From contig JBGTLU010000013.1 of the NCBI GenBank assembly GCA_041743935.1, positions 1 through 64,000 on the forward strand: a stretch of DNA of 64,000 bases, given 5' to 3'. A model generated the notes under the pieces. It made no database searches. It saw nothing but the letters and a program-made list of their open reading frames with translations, and had not been told where the DNA came from. Shown in pieces: positions 17,383 to 25,808 of the stretch; positions within the stretch are counted from its first letter, which is position 1, and the number at the start of each line of letters is the position of its first letter. Both the position numbers and the translations under genes were made by a program. The DNA comes from JBGTLU01 sp041743935. Lineage in GTDB: Bacteria > Bacteroidota > Bacteroidia > Sphingobacteriales > Sphingobacteriaceae.

Positions 17383-20300
17383 TTAATTAGTTGCTATTTG
17401 GGCCAATTTATTTTTTGCTGTTGGTACAATGTCATCATCAAACGTATAGTTATCAATTAAACTTTGTAGTGTACTTCGTGCTTGAGCAAAATTTCTTGCT
17501 CGTATGTAAACATCAGCCAACAAAAGAAAACTTTTACCCACCCAATAATCAAAATCAGAAAATTTAGTACTTACTTCCATTGCAGTTTTTTCGGCATCGG
17601 CTATTCTGTTTCTATTAAACTGAATTTGTGCTTGAAGGTAAGTTGCTTCGGCTGCATGAATATTTTTACCAGAATTTGCGGCGGTGGTTAATGATCTTAT
17701 GGCGTTTGTTGTATCTCTTAATTCTAAATAGGATTTACCACTAAGTAATTTGGCTAAGTTTCTTTCATCTGCTGATGATTTATCAAAACCAATTACTTTT
17801 CCGGCATAATTTAAGGTAGAATCAGGCCGGTTTAATGCGTTATAGCTATTCATTAATCCAACCATAGCAAAACCATAATTTTCTTTGAATGCAGCACCAA
17901 TTTCTAATCGTTTTAAATAATCAATTGCTCTTCGGTAGTTTAATTCGGATAGATAAATTTGAGCGGTTGCAGCAACTGCGCGCTCTGTAAATGGTGAAAC
18001 TCTTTCAGAAACAAAAATAAAATCATTTAAAGCTGGCTCTAATCTTTGGGAGCGTAGTAAACAATCGCCTCGGTAATATCGCACATCGGTAATAAAAAAT
18101 CCATTAGGGAAACGATTTACATATTCATTAAAACCTACTAAACTTCCATCGCAATTTCCTCTTATATACAAACTATAAGCAGATTGATAAATTAAGGAAT
18201 CTTCTGTGCTTGCAGATATGCTTATGTTGGGTACTGATTTTACATAATCTATATATCCTGCGGCATCTCCTTGATCTACCATAATTTTACGTATAGCCAA
18301 AACTGCTTCTTTTGCTTCGGGAGAACTAGGGTATAAATCGGCTACTTTTCGGTAAACTTCCAATGATTTTGCGTCATCGTTGGTATTAAAATAAATCAGA
18401 CCAATATTTAAATAGGCGCGAGGAACGTAATTGCTATTAGGATATTTTTGTACTAAAGTATTAAACTCAGTTAATGCCAATGTAAATTCGTTGCGTTGCA
18501 AATGGGTTGCTGCAATTTCAAATTGTGCATCGTCTGCATAATTAGAATTGGCAAAACGTTGCAAGAGGTTTTTCATGGAAGTGATTTTTTCTTGCGCTCG
18601 GCCTTGTAATCCTAATATCATACCTTTCTGGAAATTGGCATAATCTGTACCGGGTGAGTTTGAAGTGATTATCCGATTATAGTAATTCTGTGCTTTATCA
18701 TAATTTTTTAATACAAAAAAGCAATCGGCTGCACGCAAGGTTGCATCGTTTATGATTCTGGCTTCGCTACCTCTACCAACAGATAAAAATTGTTCGAAAC
18801 GATTACCTGCTTCTGCATAGCTTTCTACTTCGAAATAGGCATATGCTAAACCGTACTGAGCTTGTGCAAAAACAGGATTTGAACTTGCTGGTCGGGTAGA
18901 AAAATAACGTAAATAACCATCAATCGCTCTTCGAAAATCACGTAATTCATAGGAGGCTTCTGCTCCCCAAAAACGCGCAAGTGCGGTAATATTTGGGTCT
19001 ATTGCAGAGCCAGTGATATTTGCAGCTCTATCAAAAAACGTTCTTGATTCTCTGTAATTTCTGTCGTAATACAATTCTATTCCTCTGAAATAAGTTGCTT
19101 GTTGGAATATTTTAGTAGCTGCTGGAGCAGAAGTATATACTGGTTCAATGATGGTTATTGCTTCTGAATAGTTTTTAGAATTCAATAAAATATCAGCTAA
19201 TAAAATTCTGGCTTCGGCAATTTTTATGGATTGAGGGAAAGAACTTAAGAATTCTCTGGTAGCTCGAATGGCAACCGCCTGAAATTGTAATTCAAACGAT
19301 AATTTAGCAAAATTCAATAAAGCATCTTCTTGAATTTGCTTATCAAATGAAGCCAAAGATGCTTTTTCAAAAGCTTCACGTGCTTTGATCTTGTCATTTA
19401 TTTTTAAATAGGCATCGGCTAAGGTTAATAAAGCATTGTGCGAAAATGCATCTGTGGCTTCATTAAAATTACTTAACTCGGTAATGGCTTCGTTGTACTT
19501 TCTGTTTATGTAGAACGTATATCCTATCTGATAACTATCCTGATTTGTTTTATTATTAGATCTGGTTGAGTTTAAATATCTTCTAAAATATAGTTCTGCT
19601 TGGGCATAATTTTCTTTGTTAAAATAGGCTGCCCCTAATACTTTGCTTAGCTCTCCATCGTCAACTCTGTTTACATCATTCTGGATGATTGGCTCTGCAA
19701 TTCCAATTACTACATCATAATTTTCGAGCGCAAGATTAATTTGCGAGGCATAAACCGGGTAAGACTTAAAATATTTTTCGGAAGATTTAATTCTATCAAA
19801 ATGTATTAAAGCAGTTTGATAGTTGCGGTTTTTATATGCGATGTAAGCATAGTAATAATTTGCATCATCATAAAAAATAGATGGTTTTTCTTTTACTTTT
19901 TGGAAGAAAACTTGTGCTCTTAAGTAATCTTCCAAAATAAAATAACTGTAACCGGTTTTAAATTGATATTCATTTAATTCATCACCAGAAAGGTTTACTT
20001 CATCTACTTTCTCAAACCATTTCAGCGCTTCGGTGTACGATACAATTCCTTTATCAAAATAAAATCCACCGATATGAAAATATGCCAAGGTATTTTTAGG
20101 GTGAGAAGGATTTTTTTCAACAAAATCAATCATAGAAGCTCCACCATCCGTGTTGTTTAATTTTATTGCACATAGTGCAGCATAATACTGGGCTTCTGTA
20201 ATTAACAGTGGTTTTAAATCAGCAGTAATGGGTATTGTGTTTTTTGTAAGCATACTAAATATGCTTTGAGCTTGTGCAAATTGTTTAGCATTAAACAATT

Positions 20301-20412
20301 CCATAGCTCTTTTAAAGTCGGGGTTTTCGGTGTAAAAACTAGTTCGTTGTGCGAAGCTAATTTGTATAAATAGTATAAAAGCAAAGAATAAGGTTAGTTT
20401 TCTGAAATGCAT
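17383..20412 (-). CDS. Large secreted tetratricopeptide-repeat protein
   Basis: A protein of about 1009 residues with a signal peptide (MHFRKLTLFFAFILFIQISFAQ split by its cleavage site) followed almost entirely by TPR-type helix pairs. Repeated patterns such as FNAKQFAQAQSIFSML, KENYAQAELYFRRYL, SYAEAGNRFEQFL and DRNYRESRTFFDRA are visible. The start at 20412 is chosen because it sits directly before the signal peptide; an ATG 30 bases earlier would add ten polar residues. TPR arrays act as protein-binding scaffolds, so it probably recruits partners in the periplasm. It is the first gene of the run that continues through the barrel, HU, ExbB, ExbD, TonB-like and FolC genes. Confidence 0.85.
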   Translation of the reverse strand: MHFRKLTLFFAFILFIQISFAQRTSFYTENPDFKRAMELFNAKQFAQAQSIFSMLTKNTIPITADLKPLLITEAQYYAALCAIKLNNTDGGASMIDFVEKNPSHPKNTLAYFHIGGFYFDKGIVSYTEALKWFEKVDEVNLSGDELNEYQFKTGYSYFILEDYLRAQVFFQKVKEKPSIFYDDANYYYAYIAYKNRNYQTALIHFDRIKSSEKYFKSYPVYASQINLALENYDVVIGIAEPIIQNDVNRVDDGELSKVLGAAYFNKENYAQAELYFRRYLNSTRSNNKTNQDSYQIGYTFYINRKYNEAITELSNFNEATDAFSHNALLTLADAYLKINDKIKAREAFEKASLASFDKQIQEDALLNFAKLSFELQFQAVAIRATREFLSSFPQSIKIAEARILLADILLNSKNYSEAITIIEPVYTSAPAATKIFQQATYFRGIELYYDRNYRESRTFFDRAANITGSAIDPNITALARFWGAEASYELRDFRRAIDGYLRYFSTRPASSNPVFAQAQYGLAYAYFEVESYAEAGNRFEQFLSVGRGSEARIINDATLRAADCFFVLKNYDKAQNYYNRIITSNSPGTDYANFQKGMILGLQGRAQEKITSMKNLLQRFANSNYADDAQFEIAATHLQRNEFTLALTEFNTLVQKYPNSNYVPRAYLNIGLIYFNTNDDAKSLEVYRKVADLYPSSPEAKEAVLAIRKIMVDQGDAAGYIDYVKSVPNISISASTEDSLIYQSAYSLYIRGNCDGSLVGFNEYVNRFPNGFFITDVRYYRGDCLLRSQRLEPALNDFIFVSERVSPFTERAVAATAQIYLSELNYRRAIDYLKRLEIGAAFKENYGFAMVGLMNSYNALNRPDSTLNYAGKVIGFDKSSADERNLAKLLSGKSYLELRDTTNAIRSLTTAANSGKNIHAAEATYLQAQIQFNRNRIADAEKTAMEVSTKFSDFDYWVGKSFLLLADVYIRARNFAQARSTLQSLIDNYTFDDDIVPTAKNKLAQIATN

Positions 20413-20503
20413 TTCTGTTTTTTTAGCTTGTAATGGTTGCAATTTAAATATATTGTAAATTTTGTGCCAAAAAAACCACTAAATATGCACGATTGTGGAA
20501 ATC

Positions 20504-21451
20504 TTATCCTATTTGGCCAGCTAATAGATACAATATTGCCATTCTGGTTGCCACACCATTCTCTACTTGTTCTAAAATGATGGATTGTTTAGAATCGGCT
20601 ACATCACTCGTAATTTCAACTCCTCGGTTTATGGGGCCGGGATGCATTACAACAATTTGTTTATCGAGAGAATCTAAAATTTCTTTTGTTAATCCATACA
20701 TCATGCTGTATTCGCGTAATGTTGGGAAATATTTTACTGGTTTACCATCAGGCATAAGCTCTTGACGTTCTAATTGTATGCGTAGCATATTGGCTACATC
20801 GCACCAGTTTAAAGCTTTTATAAGGTTATGTTCTACTCTTACTCCTAATGCATGTATGTGTTTTGGAATTAATGTTGTTGGACCACATACCATCACTTCA
20901 GCCCCTAATTTTTGTAGACATAATATGTTGGATAATGCCACTCTTGAGTGTAATATATCTCCAACAATTACTACTTTTTTTCCTGCTACACTTCCCAATT
21001 TTTCGCGAATAGAATAGGCATCTAAGATGGCTTGTGTTGGGTGTTCGTGTGCCCCATCTCCGGCATTAATAATTTGTGCTTTTACATGTTTTGCTAAAAA
21101 AACACTTGAGCCAGGGTAGGGGTGGCGCATCACTACCATGTCTACTTTCATGGCTAAAATATTATTAACTGTATCAATTAAGGTTTCGCCTTTACTTACC
21201 GAGGAGGAGGAAGCTGAAAAGTTTATCACATCTGCTGATAGTCTTTTTTCAGCTAATTCAAAAGATAGTTTAGTGCGAGTAGAGTTTTCGAAAAATATGT
21301 TTGCAATGGTAATATCTCTAAGCGAAGGGACTTTTTTAATTGGGCGATTAATGATGTTTTTAAAGTTATCGGCCGTTTCGAAAATGAGTTCTATATCCTT
21401 TTCGCTGATATCTTTTATTCCGAGTAAATGCCGAGTACTTAATCTGCTCAT
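20504..21451 (-). CDS. pyrB: Aspartate carbamoyltransferase, catalytic chain
   Basis: Condenses carbamoyl phosphate with aspartate in pyrimidine synthesis. The carbamoyl-phosphate motif STRTKLSF is at 57-64, HPTQA at 137-141, and the C-terminal HPGPINRGVEI is present. The length, 315 residues, fits. It lies one base after pyrR, so the two form a pyrRB unit. No regulatory chain (pyrI) is adjacent. Confidence 0.96.
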   Translation of the reverse strand: MSRLSTRHLLGIKDISEKDIELIFETADNFKNIINRPIKKVPSLRDITIANIFFENSTRTKLSFELAEKRLSADVINFSASSSSVSKGETLIDTVNNILAMKVDMVVMRHPYPGSSVFLAKHVKAQIINAGDGAHEHPTQAILDAYSIREKLGSVAGKKVVIVGDILHSRVALSNILCLQKLGAEVMVCGPTTLIPKHIHALGVRVEHNLIKALNWCDVANMLRIQLERQELMPDGKPVKYFPTLREYSMMYGLTKEILDSLDKQIVVMHPGPINRGVEITSDVADSKQSIILEQVENGVATRMAILYLLAGQIG

Positions 21452-21452
21452 G

Positions 21453-22001
21453 CTATATTGTGGTTTCTTCTTTCACTAATAAAATTTCGTCTTTTCCATC
21501 GGTTTCTTTCCAGTTAACTTTCACTTTTTGAGAAGCTATGGAATCTACTTTTAATCCTATATAATCTGGTTCAATAGGTAACTGCCTTGAAAATCTTCTA
21601 TCTACTAATACTAAAAGTTCTACTTTTAATGGTCTGCCAAAAGCTAGCATAGCATCTAAACCAGATCGGATAGTTCTGCCTGTATACAAAACATCATCTA
21701 CCATAATTACTTTTTTATTTTCAATGATAAAGTGAATGTTGGTAGCGTTTGGCACTAATGGGGCATCTCTTCGTCTGAAATCATCCCGATAGAATGTAAT
21801 GTCTAAATTGCCACAGTGTATGGTGCTTTTTGGCAGTATTTCAGATAGTATTTTGGTGATACGTTGAGCTAAATAAATTCCTCTGGGTTGTAAACCTATT
21901 AAAACGGTGTTTGAAAAATCATTATGGTTCTCAATGAGCTGATAGCAAAGCCTACGTAGTGTTAATTCGAACTTTTGATTACTTAACAGCGATCTATTCA
22001 T
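21453..22001 (-). CDS. pyrR: PyrR: pyrimidine regulator / uracil phosphoribosyltransferase
   Basis: A type I phosphoribosyltransferase of 182 residues with the PRPP-binding motif VDDVLYTGRT (101-110). PyrR proteins bind pyr mRNA leaders in Gram-positive bacteria and also have weak uracil phosphoribosyltransferase activity. It precedes pyrB by one base. A TATATTTG box 15 bases upstream is the likely promoter. I see no attenuator or anti-terminator between this promoter and pyrR, so RNA-based regulation of the classical kind is not evident here. Confidence 0.93.
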   Translation of the reverse strand: MNRSLLSNQKFELTLRRLCYQLIENHNDFSNTVLIGLQPRGIYLAQRITKILSEILPKSTIHCGNLDITFYRDDFRRRDAPLVPNATNIHFIIENKKVIMVDDVLYTGRTIRSGLDAMLAFGRPLKVELLVLVDRRFSRQLPIEPDYIGLKVDSIASQKVKVNWKETDGKDEILLVKEETTI

Positions 22002-22015
22002 TGGAAAAGATTTGC

Positions 22016-22049
22016 CAAATATAGAAAAATAGCTGATTAGATAATCAAA
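22016..22049 (-). promoter_or_regulatory. Probable promoter of pyrRB
   Basis: On the minus strand, TTTG (22046-22049) and TATATTTG (22016-22023) are separated by 22 bases, slightly longer than the ideal 19-21. The -7 box ends 14 bases before the pyrR ATG. The TTTG overlaps the sppA terminator stem, so the promoter lies within the end of the preceding gene's transcript. Confidence 0.45.
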
Positions 22050-22082
22050 AAAGTCTCGCTCAATTAAGGACGAGACTTTTTT
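22047..22082 (-). terminator. Rho-independent terminator of sppA
   Basis: AAAAAAGTCTCG and CGAGACTTTTTT form a perfect 12-bp stem with a CTCAATTAAGGA loop and a T-run on either strand. It begins 18 bases past the sppA stop codon and lies between sppA and pyrR. Confidence 0.9.
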
Positions 22083-22100
22083 GAATAGAAAAATTGTTTA

Positions 22101-23876
22101 TTAATTAATATCAATTTCGAATTCCATTCGTGCTTGAATACCATTTAAGTTTTTAATCTTCTTAATTTCTTGGTAAATCTTGTACTCATCGCCTAGTTCT
22201 TTCATGGTTATCCAAGTGCGGGCGTTTCCAAATATATCTTCAAATATTTTTTCGAATTTATCTTTTTGAGTAGGATATTCAATAATTCGGTAATTCTCTA
22301 ATTTTGCCATTCTTGAGGCTGTTGCTATAGCGTCATTAAGCCCACCAATTCTATCTACGAGCCCTAATCCTAGTGCGGTTGCGCCTGTCCAAACACGACC
22401 TTGTCCAATGCTATCTACTGCTGCTTTGCTCATCATTCTGCCTGTAGCTACATGGCTGATAAAATCATCATAAATTTTATCTACTGCGCGCTGTGCGAAT
22501 ACTTTTTCTGCATTACTTAATGGTCTGTTAAGATTACCTAGGTCAGAAAATTGCCCTGTTTTTACCCCATCAAATGTTATCCCTAGTTTGTTTTTGTAAA
22601 AACTTTGCAAATTAGGTACCAACCCAAAAACTCCTATAGAACCCGTAAGTGTGTTTGGCTGAGCAAATATGCTATCTGCTTTGCAAGCAATATAGTAACC
22701 TCCGGATGCTGCATAATCGCCCATAGATACTACAATTGGTTTAACAGATTTTATTAATTCAACTTCTCTCAAAATAACATCAGATGCTAGAGCACTACCC
22801 CCGGGCGAGTTAATTCTAAAAACTACGGCTTTAATATTTTCATCTAAACGTACTTTGCGTAATTCTTTTGCTATTGTTGTTGAACCGATGGTACCTTCAC
22901 TAGCATCGCCATCTATGATTTCGCCGTATGCGTACACAACAGCTACACGGTCTCTGGTTGGTTTATCGGTAGATTTTGTAGATTTTACATTTTTGTAAGA
23001 TTTTACAGTAATGGTTTTTAAATCGTCTTTATGTGCTACACCGGTACTGTCTTTTAATTCAATTAATAGTTCATCTTTAAATTTTAATGCATCAACAAAT
23101 CGATAGTTTAATGCATCTTCTGCTGTTTCTATTTTTAATTCATTGGCAATAATAAATAAAGAATCTCTGGATATACCTCTACTTGCGCTTATGTTTTGCA
23201 AGATGGTTTCGTTCATGCTATTTAAGAAACCAGCTACTTGTTGCTTATTAGGCTCACTCATTTTATCAAGTACAAATGGCTCTACAGCACTCTTAAAGGT
23301 TCCTACTTTTATCACTTGTACATCAATATCAAGTTTTTGTAATAGTCCTTTAAAGAACATGGTTTCTGAGGATAAGCCCGCAAACTCTAGATATCCTTCT
23401 GGGTACAGGTAAATTTTATCGGCTACAGATCCTAAATAGTAAGCTTTTTGAGAAATCATTTCTCCGTAGGCAATAATAAATTTTCCGGATTCTTTGAATT
23501 TGAGTAGTGCATCTCTTATTTCTTGAGCTGTTGCAAATCCTCCGCCTACGCCCGAAAGCTCCATGAATATGCCTTTTATATTATCATCGGTAGCGGCTTT
23601 ATCAATTGCAGCAAGAATGTCATTTAAACCAGTAGCACTCGAGGAACTAAAACCAATAGGATCGAAACTGTCAAATGGATTATCGTTTCCGCGTTCGGCT
23701 ATATTGGTATTTAGGTTAAGAAAAAGAAGGGTATTTTCTGTAATGGTTTGATCTTTATCTTTTCCGGCCATGCTTACAACTCCAACTATCAACACTAAAA
23801 AGAATATAAAAATGAGTAAGAAAGAAAGAAATGTACCTAGCATGGAGGCAAACATGTACTTGAAAAATTGTTTCAT
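22101..23876 (-). CDS. sppA: Signal peptide peptidase SppA, 67K type
   Basis: Inner-membrane S49 serine protease that degrades cleaved signal peptides, active toward the periplasm. It has 591 residues with an N-terminal membrane helix (about 10-35) and two tandem S49 domains. The N-terminal domain carries the likely catalytic lysine in ISQKAYYLGS, and the C-terminal domain the likely nucleophile in DYAASGGYYIA, preceded by NSPGGSALASD. This Lys/Ser split between two domains is the E. coli arrangement. It is divergent from folK and ends in a strong terminator. Confidence 0.94.
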   Translation of the reverse strand: MKQFFKYMFASMLGTFLSFLLIFIFFLVLIVGVVSMAGKDKDQTITENTLLFLNLNTNIAERGNDNPFDSFDPIGFSSSSATGLNDILAAIDKAATDDNIKGIFMELSGVGGGFATAQEIRDALLKFKESGKFIIAYGEMISQKAYYLGSVADKIYLYPEGYLEFAGLSSETMFFKGLLQKLDIDVQVIKVGTFKSAVEPFVLDKMSEPNKQQVAGFLNSMNETILQNISASRGISRDSLFIIANELKIETAEDALNYRFVDALKFKDELLIELKDSTGVAHKDDLKTITVKSYKNVKSTKSTDKPTRDRVAVVYAYGEIIDGDASEGTIGSTTIAKELRKVRLDENIKAVVFRINSPGGSALASDVILREVELIKSVKPIVVSMGDYAASGGYYIACKADSIFAQPNTLTGSIGVFGLVPNLQSFYKNKLGITFDGVKTGQFSDLGNLNRPLSNAEKVFAQRAVDKIYDDFISHVATGRMMSKAAVDSIGQGRVWTGATALGLGLVDRIGGLNDAIATASRMAKLENYRIIEYPTQKDKFEKIFEDIFGNARTWITMKELGDEYKIYQEIKKIKNLNGIQARMEFEIDIN

Positions 23877-23903
23877 TATGCTTTAAGTTTAAGTATTTAT
23901 TGG

Positions 23904-23931
23904 CAAATATAATTACTATCATTGAGGCAAA
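23904..23931 (-). promoter_or_regulatory. Possible sppA promoter
   Basis: Minus-strand TTTG (23928-23931) and TATATTTG (23904-23911) are 16 bases apart, shorter than the consensus 19. The -7 box is an exact match and ends 27 bases before the sppA start. It lies in the 70-base gap shared with folK. Confidence 0.45.
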
Positions 23932-23946
23932 GAATTATCTTCAATA

Positions 23947-24432
23947 ATGTTACTAATCTATTTGTTGCTAGGATCTAATATGGGTAATAGAACTGATTCT
24001 CTGCGTGCAGCACGTGATTTTATAGAAGATAGAATTGGGCAGATAGAAAAGTACTCACCAATTTACGAAACTGCAGCATGGGGAAAGGTAGATCAACCCG
24101 CATTTTTAAATCAAGTAATTGCAGTTAACTCAAAAATTTTAGATCCACAAATTGTTTTAACTGAAATTCTAGCCATAGAAAAAAATTTGGGTAGAATTAG
24201 GGATGAGAAATGGGGACAAAGAATAATTGATATTGACATACTCTTTTTTGGTGATTTAATATTAGAAGATAATAATCTAATAATACCTCACCCACAACTG
24301 CAAAATAGAATGTTTACTTTGGCTCCATTGAAAGATTTAGCGCCCAATTTTGTTCATCCAGTTTTGCATTTAACTATTAGTCAACTAATAAAAATTTGTA
24401 AGGATAACTTGCTAGTTAGAAAGTATTATTAA
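23947..24432 (+). CDS. folK: HPPK: hydroxymethyldihydropterin pyrophosphokinase
   Basis: Transfers pyrophosphate from ATP to 6-hydroxymethyl-7,8-dihydropterin in folate synthesis. The 161 residues show LLGSNMGNR at the start, FLNQVIAV, and the signature GQRIIDIDILFFGD (about 97-110) with its metal-binding aspartates. The end, IPHPQLQNRMFTLAPL, is also typical. It is divergent from sppA and followed by a response regulator on the same strand. Confidence 0.95.
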   Translation: MLLIYLLLGSNMGNRTDSLRAARDFIEDRIGQIEKYSPIYETAAWGKVDQPAFLNQVIAVNSKILDPQIVLTEILAIEKNLGRIRDEKWGQRIIDIDILFFGDLILEDNNLIIPHPQLQNRMFTLAPLKDLAPNFVHPVLHLTISQLIKICKDNLLVRKYY

Positions 24433-24489
24433 AAACTATCCTTACATTTATGCTTAAATAAATTATTGCACTTATTTATTATATATATT

Positions 24490-24867
24490 ATGCGAATACT
24501 AGTTGTTGATGATGATGAGTTAATAATAAAATCTTCTGAAATGTTTCTTACCTCTAGAGGTTATGAAGTTTTAACTGCATTGGATGGGGTACAAGCATTG
24601 GAAGTAATTAAAACTCAGAATCCGGATATTATAGTTTCTGATATCTTGATGCCAAATATGTCGGGATTAGAATTATTAGAAATTATTAAAAACGAAATGA
24701 ATTTACAAACACCAATCATACTTGTTTCTTCTTTAGACGACGCAAGTGTTATTGAAAATGCATTAGATAATGGTGCCGAAGATTTTATGGTAAAACCAGT
24801 AAAACTCACCGATTTAATTTTACGAATAAAGAAAGTGGAAATACAAAGAGGTTTGTCTGAAAACTAA
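24490..24867 (+). CDS. Single-domain response regulator (receiver only)
   Basis: A CheY-like receiver of about 125 residues without an output domain. The acidic pocket D7-D8-D9, the phosphorylation site D51 in IIVSDILMP, the conserved hydroxyl residue in ILVSS and the lysine in MVKPVKL are all present, so it should be phosphorylatable. I chose the ATG at 24490 (MRILVVDDDE); an ATG 24 bases upstream would add eight hydrophobic residues that the family does not have. No histidine kinase lies nearby. Its stop overlaps the purS stop of the opposite strand by 4 bases. Confidence 0.9.
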   Translation: MRILVVDDDELIIKSSEMFLTSRGYEVLTALDGVQALEVIKTQNPDIIVSDILMPNMSGLELLEIIKNEMNLQTPIILVSSLDDASVIENALDNGAEDFMVKPVKLTDLILRIKKVEIQRGLSEN

Positions 24868-25115
24868 ACTTCTTTTATTGTAAATGTAAATTGCTCCATG
24901 ATTAGATTGGCGAGTAGTTTCTTGCACGCCTCTTCTACTTTCATGCTAGCAATTTCTTTTGTAGCAGCTTCAATCTCTAAACTAATGTGTTTTCCTATCC
25001 GAACATTTTGAATTTCGCCCAAACCAAGATTTTTCATGCTCCCAGTTACCGCTTTGCCTTGTGGATCTAATATTTCTTTTAAAGGCATTACATCAATCTC
25101 GGCTATAAATTTCAT
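24864..25115 (-). CDS. purS: Phosphoribosylformylglycinamidine synthase subunit PurS
   Basis: An 83-residue subunit that links PurL and PurQ in the fourth step of purine synthesis. Start MKFIAEIDVMPLKEILDPQGKAV and the NLGLGEIQNVRIGKHISLEIE stretch (about 28-48) match the family, as does the length. PurL and PurQ are not in the window. The gene overlaps the end of pssA by 23 bases, giving a rho-pssA-purS transcription unit. Confidence 0.9.
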   Translation of the reverse strand: MKFIAEIDVMPLKEILDPQGKAVTGSMKNLGLGEIQNVRIGKHISLEIEAATKEIASMKVEEACKKLLANLIMEQFTFTIKEV

Positions 25116-25803
25116 GTTTTTTAGGTTTTATTAGTGAAAGTAAAATATAAAGTATAATGATAATTGGTATGGCGGCAAAAGTAAATAAAAGGATTAATAC
25201 TGCCGAAGAAATTAATAATGCAATTGGCAATTCATTGTTTTTAAATGTAAACGATTTAAATTTTAAAGCTAAAAGTGGCAGTTCTGCTACAAGTAAATAG
25301 CTAAAAAGAATAGTTATAACTGCAAAAAACCACGCCACATTTAATTGTTCAAACAGGGTAGGGTATTTTTCAAATACAAAAATGAGGGAAACTATAAATA
25401 AAGCATTGGCAGGGGTAGGTAAGCCAATAAATTGGTCAGATTGACGAGTATCTAAATTAAATTTTGCTAATCGTAGTGCAGAAAAAACAGTAATTATAAA
25501 TCCACCAAAAGCTAAAAAATTATTGTTTTCTGTAATACCATTGCTGTTTTGCAAATATTGGAATAAAACAATACCAGGTACCAATCCGAAGCTTACCATA
25601 TCAGCTAAAGAATCTAGTTGTTTCCCGATTTCTGAATAGGATTTCAATAATCTTGCGATAAAACCATCCAGAAAATCGAGGAGTGCAGCAAGAAAAACAA
25701 AATAGGCTGCCAATTTTAAATCATTCTGAAAAGCAAACACAACTGCAATACATCCAGAAAATAAGTTAAGGCATGTAATTAAGTTTGGAATATGCTTTTT
25801 CAA
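25093..25803 (-). CDS. pssA: CDP-diacylglycerol-serine O-phosphatidyltransferase
   Basis: Membrane enzyme that makes phosphatidylserine, the precursor of phosphatidylethanolamine. The CDP-alcohol phosphotransferase signature D-G-x2-A-R-x8-G-x3-D-x3-D is complete (D46, G47, A50, R51, G60, D64, D68). About seven to eight membrane segments occupy the 236 residues. It follows rho by 5 bases and overlaps purS by 23. Confidence 0.93.
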   Translation of the reverse strand: MKKHIPNLITCLNLFSGCIAVVFAFQNDLKLAAYFVFLAALLDFLDGFIARLLKSYSEIGKQLDSLADMVSFGLVPGIVLFQYLQNSNGITENNNFLAFGGFIITVFSALRLAKFNLDTRQSDQFIGLPTPANALFIVSLIFVFEKYPTLFEQLNVAWFFAVITILFSYLLVAELPLLALKFKSFTFKNNELPIALLISSAVLILLFTFAAIPIIIILYILLSLIKPKKHEIYSRD

Positions 25804-25808
25804 ATCAA

